From Misgurnus anguillicaudatus (Eukaryota > Chordata > Actinopteri > Cypriniformes > Cobitidae): a DNA stretch of 64,000 nucleotides. The DNA lies in NCBI RefSeq assembly GCF_027580225.2, contig NC_073354.2, positions 30,090,001 through 30,154,000 of the forward strand, read 5' to 3'. Positions within the stretch are counted from its first letter, which is position 1. Each line of letters starts with the position of its first letter. The position numbers and the translations under genes are program-made. The notes beneath the pieces were generated by a model, which was given only the letters and a program-made list of their open reading frames with translations, had not been told where the DNA came from and did no database searches. Below are positions 37,359 to 48,700 of this stretch, one piece after another.

Positions 37359-37600
37359 GGGTGGTTTCCCTGACAGGGTTTATTAAAATGCATGTTTGAG
37401 TTGCCTTAATTTTACCTTGTACTGACACATGATGGTACTGACATATCAGCGTCATTGTTTTGTCTAAAGATGCACACCAGTATTGTTTTTTTGTAGTATT
37501 AAAACTATTACATAATTGAATGCTTTAAAAGAATACATTTAGATTTAATATGTGGCTATATATATTTATTGACTGTTAAATATAATTCTCTACCAGTCCA
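37359..37600. mobile_element. Fragment of the GGGGTGGTTTCCC foldback family
   Basis: TGGGGTGGTTTCCCTGACAG then AAAATGCATGTTTGAGTTGC match the left half of the element at 44121-44340. Other copies occur near 595-706, 44463-45912 and 54745-54915. Confidence 0.6.
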
Positions 37601-37601
37601 C

Positions 37602-37635
<34 letters not shown>

Positions 37636-37636
37636 T
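37602..37636. repeat. (ATT)n microsatellite
   Basis: About eleven ATT units. Confidence 0.95.
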
Positions 37637-37639
37637 ATT

Positions 37640-38795
37640 TTTTTGGTGATTTACCGTTTTTTACATACAATCATCCTCAATAATGTAAAGTAAAAAATAA
37701 AAACGTCTGTGAAAATAGAGCCTTGATAAATTGACAGAATAAGGCAACGTCAAAGATTGAAATAAAGTAAAATCAGTGATAAAAATCAAAGTTTGATGCT
37801 CCTATCTCATAATTAGATTATGAGACTTTAGCCTGGATTTCACAGAACATAGTATGCTAGATTATTTGAAAACATTGAAAAAGAAGTGGGAAAAGTAACA
37901 TAAATATAAAATAGCACAAAAATATCACTGATGTTTTAATTTGTTAAATCACACAACTTTTGAATATTGTACTGTATGTGTGTTTTACAACAAAATGACT
38001 TAGGCCTTTAAAAATAAGACAAAATAAGCATTTCATTTAGTGTCTGGTTATTTTATAATACATATACAAATATATATCTTTCTAGTTACGCGAAGCTCTA
38101 GGATATGTTATTGTGCAAAAATTGACCTTGTTGTGCACATTGGAGGGGCCTTAAAGTGACAGTACACCCAAAAATAACAATTCTGTCAGAATTTACTTAC
38201 TATCATGTTTTACAAACCTGTATACATTTCTTACAAACACAAAGAAAGATATTTTGAGGAATGCTTGTAAGCAAACCGATCAGAGGCCCCATTGGCTTCC
38301 ATATTCATTGTCCTATGGAAGTCAGTGGGGCCTCTGATTTTGTTACTTTATATTGTCTAGGTGGATCCCAAAACAAGGTTTTAACAAATTGTGCTCAGCA
38401 GTGGTTAGCAGGGCCGGTTCTAGACATTTGGAGGCCCTAGCCAGAATTTATGTTGGTGGCCCCTCGCACCCCTCAAATTTTAGAATAATGAAAGTTTTCA
38501 GCGTTTTTCTTACTTTATAACAGTGGTTCTCAATCCTGGTCCTGGAGGCCCACTGCTCTGCACATTTTGTGTGTCTCCCTTGTTTGATATATTTAAAGAT
38601 ATTTCATAACAGGCTGTTTTCAGTTCAGACAATTCATGCATTTTAGTCTGGGACAGACTTCACCGCTTTGCCCCTGTTCGGGAAACCACCCCTTTATTAC
38701 GTAAGTAAATAAACAGTAATGTAATGTTTTTTTAGCTGGGTGTGAACAGGATTACCCAATTGAACCAGTGTACAGTATTATCTGTACTGTATATA
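37640..38795. other. Intergenic DNA between rcan2 promoter and cyp39a1 3' end, left part
   Basis: AT-rich. Includes a palindrome near 38282-38334 (GAGGCCCCATTGGCTTCCAT and its inverse) and transposon-end words near 38404-38560. No gene recognised. Confidence 0.45.
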
Positions 38796-39453
38796 TATTA
38801 GGGTGGTCCTTATTTTTTAACTTTTAAAAGTTCATGCTCTCACCCCACCAATATGTTTAAATTAAAAAAATAAAAAATTGGGCAACTTTTTTAAATATTT
38901 ATTAATAGATTGCTCAAGACCTTTGTGAGTGTAACACATTCACGTATTATGTGATACTTTGTGCTATAGCATGTATAATTGTTTAATAATATATACTTAT
39001 GGCAGCAATGGACTTATTTGACCACGCTCCATGCAATTATAAATCCTGTTTTAGTTGCGATTTGTCTTTTTTAAAGCAAGAAAGCTTTAATGTGAATGAA
39101 GAGCACAATAGACAATATACACTGAGACAATGGTTGAAGCAACACGAAGCAAGTCCGCTATATGGTTATTTGGATCAGAAGAGACTGAAATAACTAGAAC
39201 AAAGTTACCCTCCAAGAAGCAAGTTTTATGTGTCTTGTGCGTTTTTAAAGGTGCAGTGTGTAATTTTTAGAAGGATCTCTTGACAGAAATGCAAAATAAT
39301 ATTCAAAACTATATTATCAGGGATGTATAAAGACCTTTCATAATGAACCGTTATGTGTTTTTTACCTTAGAATGAGACGTTTTTATTTACATACACGGGG
39401 TCCCCTTACATGGAAGCCGCTATTTTGTGCCGCCATGTTTCTACAGAAGTCCG

Positions 39454-39947
39454 TAACTCTTTCACCGCCAGCGTTTTTTTAAAAAGTTGCCAGCCAGCGC
39501 CAGCGATTTTCACAAAAGTTTAATGCCTTCCAGAAAATGTTCTTCTTCAAATATATAAAATACAATATACCAAATGAAAGAACAGACCCTCTGCTTTCAA
39601 ACAAAAAAAAAAACGTTTCATCCTACCTTCAGTAGTTCTTTTGTAATCAGCTTTTGAATATGGGAAGGTTTCTGCAAAAACACCACATTTTGAGCAAAAA
39701 GCTGAGATAATTAAATTTTTGTGACGGACTTTTCATAGAGATCCCATTTAGAGCGATCTTTAAAACAGACACGGACATGCAGCAGCTTGCCATAGGGCAA
39801 TACTTGCGGTTTTAAAAAGTTGCCACCTTGCGGAAGCCACCTAGTGGATAATAGCGGTATTGCGGAAAGACAGAAATACTCGTCATTGGCGGGGAAGCGT
39901 TTTCTCTTGATTGACGAGATATCTCGTCAATGGCGGGGAAAGAGTTA
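39454..39947. mobile_element. Insertion K in H copy 1 (TAACTCTTTCACCGCC ends)
   Basis: Inverted ends TAACTCTTTCACCGCCAGCG and TGGCGGGGAAAGAGTTA, absent from H copy 2. Includes a perfect palindrome TTGACGAGATATCTCGTCAA. TTAA is kept on the right side only. Confidence 0.72.
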
Positions 39948-40050
39948 ATGGACAAACTTTTTTACTAAGTTGTCTCCAACGATGACATGTTGGTCCGGTG
40001 GCGGCCATAGCTTTTCTATGTGTTTCAAAAGCAATAGATGAGCAGTGTAC

Positions 40051-40663
40051 TAAAGCCGCCTCTCCACTGCACATGACAAACGACGACCGATAAGCCGGAA
40101 GTCATTCATTTCCTATGGAGAGTCGTAAAGGGGCTGCAAGAGCTGCCAACCATCTGCGGATGCGTAAATATTGGATCCGTTTTGACGGTTGGATCTGATA
40201 AAAAATTTGAACTTGTGCGACTAAACCGCATGCGATATGCTGACCGGAAGTGATGTATTTCATTGTATTCCAATCATGAACTGTGTGTGAGGTGAAAATT
40301 ATTAATCCTTTTTGTTTAACTTTATTAGTAACACTTGAATCCTTAAAAAAACTTTTGATTATACTGATAATAAATACATTATCAATTTAATTTGTGTATG
40401 TTATTATTTTAATCTTGTCTTCATATGTTCTCTCCAAAAAATATTGTAAGTCTTTGTTCATATATATATGCATAGCTGTTTATTGTTTTATTTATTTGCG
40501 TTCATTTATTTATTTCACCATGGTAAACATATTAAAATTAAGCCTCTTGCGCTGGAATGAGCTTCTCTCCCATATACGATTAAACTGAAACTTCATTACG
40601 ACTGCCACTAGGGGGAAAACTCTGTCGTTTCCGTATGTCGTGTGCAGTGGAAAGGCGGCTTTA
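40051..40663. mobile_element. Insertion L in H copy 1 (TAAAGCCGCC ends)
   Basis: Inverted ends TAAAGCCGCCTCTCCACTGC and GCAGTGGAAAGGCGGCTTTA; absent from H copy 2. Probable TA duplication. No transposase. Confidence 0.75.
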
Positions 40664-40715
40664 GCCGTTGGTTGCAGATCGCAACCTCACCACTAGATGC
40701 CACTAAGATTTACAC

Positions 40716-41065
40716 CAGGGGCGTAGCCAGAATTAGATTTTTGGGGGGTCCTATCTTAAAATGAGGGGGCAACTATATAAATATATATATAAGATGTAGA
40801 TGGCACATTGTCACCGAATATTAATGAACTCTCATGCGAAGATGACAGCGTAAATTACGCAAAACAACGCGTGACATGAGCTAATCTAATCAAATTTGAA
40901 AATAGCTGCATTTTACAGCGCAGCATTCTGATTGGTCAATCTATCAATCAGACTAAGAAATCAACATTTTCTTATTTTATTTTAAGCAATTGGAAATCTG
41001 AGGGGGCCAGACATGTAAATGAGGGGGCCAAGGCCCACCCAGGCCCCCTCGTGGCTTCGCCCCTG
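40716..41065. mobile_element. hAT MITE M in H copy 1, 8-bp target duplication
   Basis: Inverted ends CAGGGGCGTAGCCA and TGGCTTCGCCCCTG with a perfect ATTTACAC duplication at 40708-40715 and 41066-41073. 350 bp. Confidence 0.87.
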
Positions 41066-42367
41066 ATTTACACACTGCACCTTTAAATGGTTTAAGTTAA
41101 AGTTTTTGCAAAAATATGTGATTTCGGAAATATTCAAAGGCTTTGAGCAACCTCTAGATATTGTAGGAACAATTCAAATTTTTGCACAGTGTGTTTTTAT
41201 TGATATCCTAACACATTTAGGGGGTGAAAGTTGAACATTTAAAAAAAAATTACCCATTATAAGGACCACTCTAATATATACAATACATAACAGTATTCAT
41301 TATTTAAAAAATAAAACAAAGTATAGGCAAAGTTAAAGCAGAACTTGGAAGATACAGACAGTTCAGATAGCCTAATTTTATTTTGAACTCCATTTTGTTT
41401 GCTCTTTGACTTTGAATACAAACTTTTTTTACTTGTGTATTCTGATAGTCAACTCCCAATGCAATGCCATTATGTACGCTCATTTAAAGTGTCTGACAGT
41501 GTCAACAGCGCTTTTTTTATCTTGGCATGAACCGGCAAACAACCTAACCTGAAGTGATGCTGATCCACATAATAAAGCCCAATTTATTTTTATAATGCAT
41601 TACATTCACTTCTGCATCACATGTTCGTTTCAGCTCAATCACTGACTTAAAGTCAGAGTTTTGGATGTTGTTCATAACCTATCTCTTACATTCAGAGAGT
41701 GGGACTTGTTTTGATAAAGTGACATTGGTTGGTTTTACTTCAAGTGAGTGACATTTCATCAGTCAGTGGACAAAGAGCTTAGCCTTATTCCAACACCTTT
41801 TTAATGAAGGGGATATCAGCTATTTCCCCCAGTGTTCATATTTTTTCTCCAACCCCCGAAAGATGACCCTGCTTGTCAAAATCATACTTGCAAAAAATAT
41901 TTGGTACATTAACAGACAATTCAGCATCACAAGCTGAAACTCTTTACTGAAACCCAATAAATACACACAATTCAAAACAGCTTATTCTTTCAAAATGTAA
42001 CTTAATTTTACATTTCATTCATGTAAACATTTTATTTTCCTTACAAGTTAAGGACACTTCATTCCAAACATATACAAATATTCATTGTAAATCATTCCTT
42101 ATAATGTGTTAGCAAAAATGAGTGTACACAGATGCAGTAAAGCCCTTACAGACTTAAAGACAGATGTGCTTATAAAAACAATCCTTTTTACCACTGCAGA
42201 AAAAAGAAGCACTGCTAAAGCGATGTTTATAGATGTAATAATGTGTTTACATATTTTTGCTTCACAATGGAGAACCACTTAGATGCATTGTCTATAAACT
42301 TTGGCTTACTTAGTCTATTTCACGTACAAGATGTTTAGCAGTCACATACCCATGAACCTTAATTTAC

Positions 42368-42373
42368 TTTATT
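42368..42373 (-). terminator. cyp39a1: Candidate poly(A) signal of cyp39a1
   Basis: TTTATT on the plus strand is AATAAA on the coding strand, about 260 bases after the cyp39a1 stop codon. A second TTTATT lies near 42031. The cleavage site cannot be placed. Confidence 0.45.
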
Positions 42374-42634
42374 ACATACTTCCTGAATATGATCGCTCTC
42401 GGTTTGAGAGAGGAATTTCCACAACATGCTTTCTGAAATCTATCACCTCTATTATGCCATTACTTATAAAAGAGGTTGACACAACAAATCTGCAAAATAT
42501 ATACTGTAAGAGCTAAAAATACCTTTAGGATTCATAACTTCCTGGTTTCCTTGACAAAAATACAGTGTTGGCCCATGTCAAATGTCGGAAGATCATCCCA
42601 GGATACAACGACTTTAAACAAAGCACTAAGCACT

Positions 42635-42703
42635 CTATCTGTGCTTGTATTTCACAGCGAAGGATCCTTCGGGCTGCTGGGTTCCCAACAGATGCAGAGG
42701 GCT
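42635..42703 (-). CDS. cyp39a1: cyp39a1 exon 12 (residues 443-464 and stop)
   Basis: Acceptor TTCTTGTAG, then SPLHLLGTQQPEGSFAVKYK and HR before a TAG at 42637-42635. It matches the mammalian SYLHLVGVPQPEGQCRIEYK end. A candidate AATAAA poly(A) signal on the minus strand lies at 42373-42368, about 260 bases downstream. Confidence 0.92.
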   Translation of the reverse strand, partial: SPLHLLGTQQPEGSFAVKYKHR

Positions 42704-45700
42704 CTACAAGAACCATACGTGTGACATATATATTTAATTAGTAGTAATAAAATACATTTATCAACATATATATTAAAACTAGTAAAACTTTGACCCATAA
42801 AATAGGCTCGTGAGATGTTGGTTGGTGGGATAAACTAACAAAGTTATTTTTGGGAAGCCTGAGAATTGCAAGAGTAAAGCACAGGATGGTGCTTAAGCAT
42901 TAGACTGGGCTGTTGTTGGGTAAATACTGCCATAGGAACACATCTGGAAATGATTAACCTAATGCCTACTTTGAAGCCATCTCTTTCAAGGCTTATTTAA
43001 AGGTGCAGTGTGTAATTTTTAGAAGGATCTCTTCTACAAAACTATATTATCAGGGGTGCAAAAGACCTTTCATAATGAATTGTTATGTGTTTATTACCTA
43101 AGAACGAGACCTTTTTATCTACGTACACAGAGGGTCCCCTTACATGGAAGTCGCCATTTTATGCCGCCATTTTTCTACAGAAGCCCTTAACGGACAATTT
43201 TTTTACTAAGTTGTCTCCGACGATGACATGTTTGTCCGGTGGCGGCTACCGTAGCTTCTCTATGCGTTTCAAAAGCGAGGGGTGAGCAGTGGACTGAGCC
43301 ATTGGTTGTAATTCGCAACCTCACCACTAGATGCCGCTAAAATTTACACACTGCACCTTTAACCATTCTGCATTGGACATTCATCTTTCTCGGGCCACTT
43401 ACCGGTTTAGGCACCGGATCCAACAGGGTAAATTCAAACTTGTGGAGAATCATGGCCACAAACATATGCAGCTCCATAACGGCGTACCACCTGTCGACAG
43501 TAAACAAACAGGTATTGACATCTATTTAAATAATTATTATAAAGTGCTCCTCACTTTCCAAGCCTGTTTGAATTGCTCCATGTATTAGTATTCTGATCGT
43601 AAACTGCATATACTAGCTGCCACCCCCTCTTGAGTGCAACTGAATACTATACAAACAGGCAAAATGTGAATCATTCTCCGGTTTTGCGTTTAAATGTTCA
43701 AACTCCAAATGCATTCGTAGCCATTGCTGAACCACAGGCCTTCTCTGGAGGTGAGAGGGGTTGGGAAAGATATATAAATGCTTAGATTGCATTTGATGGT
43801 TGGGAAATATGGGGTGGTTCCTGTGAAAGTGAGAGAAAGAAAGTAACAAAGGTAGATAATAAATAAAGTGAGATTAGCTGGTCGTCTATCTTGAAATAAT
43901 TAGCCTAAGTAACCTTGGGGACGTGACTCATCCGGGGGCACCGTATTGGTGACGCAAGTAGCCTATCTCCTTAAATGATCAAAATCAAATCACATTGGGT
44001 GATGACACTCATGACTCAGTGTAGTAATTTATGTGCACAACCAGCTAAAAGCTCATGGTTACTGTGACCTCTGTTTAAGAATTAGCCTAAAATCCTTATG
44101 ACACTATCATAACACTTATATGGGGTGGTTTCCCAGACAGGGATTATTATAGTCCCAGACTAAAGCATGTTTGAGCTGCTTTAATCCAAAAACATCTTGC
44201 ACTGACTTACAGTATCTCATTATATATCACACCGTTTGTCTTAAGATGCACATCAGTATTGTTTTTTGTAAGGTATGTTTGTAAAACTGCATTAATGACC
44301 TAGTCCTGGATTAATCTAAACCCTGTCTGGGAAACTGCCACAAAAACATTTGTATGCAGTAAGTTTGCAGGCACCGAAGGATTTTTCCTCAGCAGACATA
44401 TTATGGCAACACTTTACTATTATTCTTTCATATTGCTGTGATGCCCTAGCTATGCTAATACACCAGGGTTAGTCCAAGACTAAAATGCATGTTTAATTTA
44501 CCGTAAAGGAAAACACCACAGTTTTTTAATATTTTACTATGTTCTTACCTCAACTTAGATGAATTAATACATACCTATCTTTTTTCAATTTGTGCACTTT
44601 TAATCTTTGTACAGCGCTTCTTGAATGTGTTAGCATTTAGCCTAGCCCCATTCATTCATTTGGCTCCAAACAAAAGTTTTATTTTGTGCCACCATACTTA
44701 CTCATGTAACTACTCATGTAACAGTCTTTAAAGGGACATATTTTTTGAAAATATGCTCATTTTCCAGCTCCTCTAGAGTTAAACATTTGATTCTTTCTTT
44801 CGTTTTGGAATCCATTCAGCTGATCTCCGGGTCTGGCGCTAGCACTTTTAGCATAGCTTAGCACAATCCATTAAATCTGCTTAGATATTAGCATTGCGCT
44901 AAAAAATAACCAAAGAGTTTTGATATTTTTCCTATTTAAAACTTGACTCATTGATTATTACGCCAGAATGAAAGTATAGTCCTAGCAATATCTGTCTAGA
45001 AAATCGCAACTTTTAATTTTCTGTCGGTCTTAGTACACGATGTTACCGAGTCCCTAAGGTGAAATTGGAGTAAAAAAAATCTAAAGTTTAGTTTCATGTG
45101 CTCACGCGAAACCTTCGATGTGCAGAATTTTTTTTATAGTTTAGTTTCGCGTGCACATGAAACTTTCGCTTTCACGTGCGCACACGATAGTTTCACCTGC
45201 GCACTAGTTTTACATGCGGACGCGATAGTTTCATGTGCGCACCTGAAACTATAGTTTATTTAATTTTTTCTCCATATCCCCTTAGGGGCTCCATACGATG
45301 TAACTATAGAAGAGTCAAGTTTAAATAGGAAAAATATTGGAACTCTTTGGTTAATTTTTTTAGCGCGATGCCAATGGTCCAATCAGACTCAATGGATTGT
45401 GCCAAGCCACGCCGAAAGTGATAGCGCCAGACCCGGAGATCAGCCGAATGGACTCCCAAACGGCAAGAACCAAATGTTCAACTCCAGGGGAGCTGGAAAA
45501 TGTGCATATTTTTAAAAAAGTGGAATGTCTCTTTAAATAGGGAAAACATGGAAGTGTTTGGTGGCATCTAAATTCATCCCTGTTTGGATCCTAAGGAATG
45601 AATTGGGCTAGGCCAAATGCCAACACACCCACGAGGCGCTGCACAAAGATCAAAAGCGCACGCACCGAAAAAAGATAGGTATGTATAAATTTGTCTAAGT

Positions 45701-48700
45701 TAAGGTAAGAACATAGTATATTGAAAAACAGTGGTGTTCTCCTTTAAAATCACCTTTTTTATTGATGTATATTAGCATAAGTGATATTGTTTTCAAAATG
45801 CACACAAATACTGTTTTTTTGTCAGGTTTGTTTGTAAAAACAACTTAAAATGTCCTAATTTAACTAAGGCCAAGTCCTAATCTAATCTAAACCCTGTCCG
45901 GGAAACCGCCCCTATGACCATAACGAGGCTACATGTGATGCTGCTCAATTTTCATCAAACTATTTTGATTTCATTGTAGTAAACAGCAACATTTAAGTTT
46001 GTCGGCTGAAATGTTTTACAGTGCATCTCTCCCAGATATATTTTCAGTGTGATAAAGGCGGAGCGTGTCTGCATCTATTTTGAAGGGACTGTGGACAGGC
46101 TCCAGAAAGGTCAGTGGACTGTGCCTTTGCTTTTGATCTTCATGTGCAGCTGGGAATGTTCCACAAGTCTTTATATGGCTCTATTAACGTCATACTGACC
46201 ATGGCTGTGCAATCCCCAAGGACCCTGATGATGTCATCAGCAATCCATATCCATATTCTTCTCAACCTTCTCAACGTCCAATTTCTGGTTTTATCTTGGC
46301 GTAAATAATGGAAAAGAACTAAGATATAGGGCAATAGAGTAAAAAGAAAACATGGGCTCCTGAAGCTTGTGCCATTTGCTTTTTTGCAAGCGGATACATC
46401 AGTTTTGACCAAAAAGTGAACATTATTGCGTTCATAAACAGACGGAGGGAAATAGCGGTAAACAACATTTAGGGGTCTCAAAACATGGTGTGAGATGCTG
46501 AATGATGTTTATGCCAAGACGTCCATCTTATGCAATGCATAGACCAAAATTTAAAAAGGGGGCAATTTTGTGGGAAGGAACAACCACTGTCAGAAAAAAG
46601 GTACAAGCTGTCACTTGGGCGGTACCTCTTCAAAAAGTATACTTTTGTACCTAAAAGGTGCATATTGGTACCTCAGAGGTACACATTGGCAGTGTCGGCT
46701 CGTGACTCCTCATCCGAGGGGCACAAATTCAAAATATGTGTTCGGAGTGTCATGTGTGTTCCTTGTGTTTTCAAAATATTTGTTAATTGCGTCATTTGAA
46801 CCATGTGCATCATGTGTTTCGCCAAAACAAGTGCCTGCTGCACACACGTCAAAACAGTTCACGACAAAAAGAGGTGCTCACGTTTACAAAACACACGCAA
46901 GATACCCCCTTAAAAGTAAACTTTGATTATGCATGAGATTATGCGAGTATCTGGCAAACGCGAGCGTCTCTTTTGTCATAAACCCTTTGGGCGCATCTGC
47001 AGCAGGCACTTATTTTGACAAGACACGTGATACACATAGGATCACTCGACGTGCAGAACACGCATTTTGAAATTCCAAACCCCACACATGACGGGCTACA
47101 TACATGTTGTGACGAACTTCGCATCGAGCACCCTCAAAAAAAGAAGTCACCGGTCGCCACTGCACATTGGCACAGTTACATACTCAGAGTTACATATCTG
47201 TACAAAATTGGCACATATTAGGATCTTTTTAAAAGGTACCACCCCAGTGACAACTTTTGTACCTTTATTTCTGAGAGTGTACATATGAAAAATATATCAA
47301 TGTGTTCAATAATAATTTTATAAAGTTCAATAAAGCTCATCTCAAAATGGCCCCTTTAAATCCTTTTGAAAAGAGTCAGCTGTCCAATGAAAAATTATTA
47401 GCACATAAAATGAATATTATTTGCACAAACATAAACGTTTTTCTAACCTTCCTGGACACTGATTTTTCCCCCCTCCAAATGCCACGAATCCCTCCAAGAG
47501 GACATTCTTTTCTAAATCTGCCTTTTCCCATCGTTCCTGTGGGAAGACAAGTTTAATCAAAAAATAATCCATGCAGGCGAGTTCCAGTTCAGAACACACC
47601 CTATAAACCCCTATGAGTCCCAAAGGTATACCAATACATATTAACAGTAATCTCTAAATAACTTCTTATAAAGTGTCCATCTGTCCACAAATGATCAATT
47701 ATAATCGACAATCGCTGCTTTGAAGTCACCAAAATTAAAACAAATTCTATAATTGTCCAAATAATGGAAACTGAATAAAATTGAAGTGCCTTTATAATGT
47801 GATAGAGAGAGGTTTTACATGCAGGGTGGCTCTGCTTTTTAGGTAAACAAATGTTTTGCTAAAAAACGAATGAAAGCATAAAGATGTAGGGCTGACTCGG
47901 TCTACTATTTCTCTCAAGCCAGAATAGCATTAGTAGACAGGAGCGTAATGGAATCTCTATAGGCGTTTGCCGGAAGGTTAATTGTGAAGATAACTGTCAG
48001 GCGTTCCTCGAACACATAGACCTATTATTCCCGCTGTAATGGAGCGCAGCTGGAGTTTTCCAACACATGAATAGCACTCCATAGCTTGCCAGACAAAAGA
48101 AAACTGGGAATTTTTATTGAAAGAAAATACCAATAAAATGGATGCCAGTTCCATCTTTGATGCATCATACAGCAAAACAAAATAAAAAGACCCCTTTGGT
48201 AACAAACTACAGAAACATTCAATATTTAAGGACTTTACCTATTGGAAAAACGTTTTTTTTATGAGCATGTGTCTTCTGTCTGTTTAATTCTTATTTTGGT
48301 TTATAGTGGAATTTGTGTGTTAACCTCTTCCTGCGGCTGAGATCATTCAGAACGAACAACAGTTTTGAATTACTCACAGGTTTGAAATCTTCAGGATCTG
48401 GGAAATATTTGGGGTTACGATGAGCCCAATAAGGAGACAGCATTAGCATGTCTCCAGGTGGGATGATGTAATTCTGAAAGACAAAATGCATGTACACATT
48501 TACATAAACACGGTTAACCAAGAGAAAGCCTGGAAATGTTTGCTCTGTTCAATGTAGCGAGTCAAAGTGCAGATGCAAATGACTGAAAGTCCTATATTTT
48601 ATCTATAGAATAGTGGAGCCATTATCTATGCAATATATCGCAGTGGTCTACATAATGCTTCAGATGTCTAAAAGGATTTTTATTGTCCTACTATAAACAC

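Larger units (their letters stand above)
39249..41082 (+). mobile_element. TTAA element family H, copy 1, interrupted by three insertions
   Basis: TTAA at 39245-39248 and 41083-41086, with inverted ends AGGTGCAGTGTGTAA and CACACTGCACCT. The uninterrupted 358-bp copy at 43001-43358 shows what was original. Insertions lie at about 39454-39947, 40051-40663 and 40716-41065. Confidence 0.85.
38799..41274. mobile_element. Outer DNA transposon J of a nested stack (TTAGGGTGGTCCTTAT ends)
   Basis: Inverted ends TAGGGTGGTCCTTAT and ATAAGGACCACTCTA, and subterminal TCTCACCCC and GGGGTGAAAG. The 64-codon frame at 38999-39193 is inside it and has no similarity I can name. The H element at 39249-41082 splits it. 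Confidence 0.72.
44507..45743. mobile_element. Foldback family B, copy 2, interrupted
   Basis: Ends AGGAAAACACCAC and GTGGTGTTCTCCT; matches 7852-8597 on both sides of the insertion at 44732-45532. Part of the right arm (45598-45690) is enriched for T-to-C changes. Confidence 0.83.
44463..45912. mobile_element. Family G copy holding a three-deep insertion stack
   Basis: Left half CAGGGTTAGTCCAAGACTAA and right half ending CCTGTCCGGGAAACCGCCCC are the two halves of the family G unit, split by the B foldback at 44507-45743. The whole stack lies in the cyp39a1 intron between exons 10 and 11. Confidence 0.72.

Noticed and set aside
38999..39193. 64-codon frame inside element J as a gene
   Set aside because: It lies wholly between transposon ends and shows no recognisable domain.
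46140..46481. 113-codon minus-strand frame in a cyp39a1 intron
   Set aside because: No similarity recognised and it does not fit the exon phases of cyp39a1.
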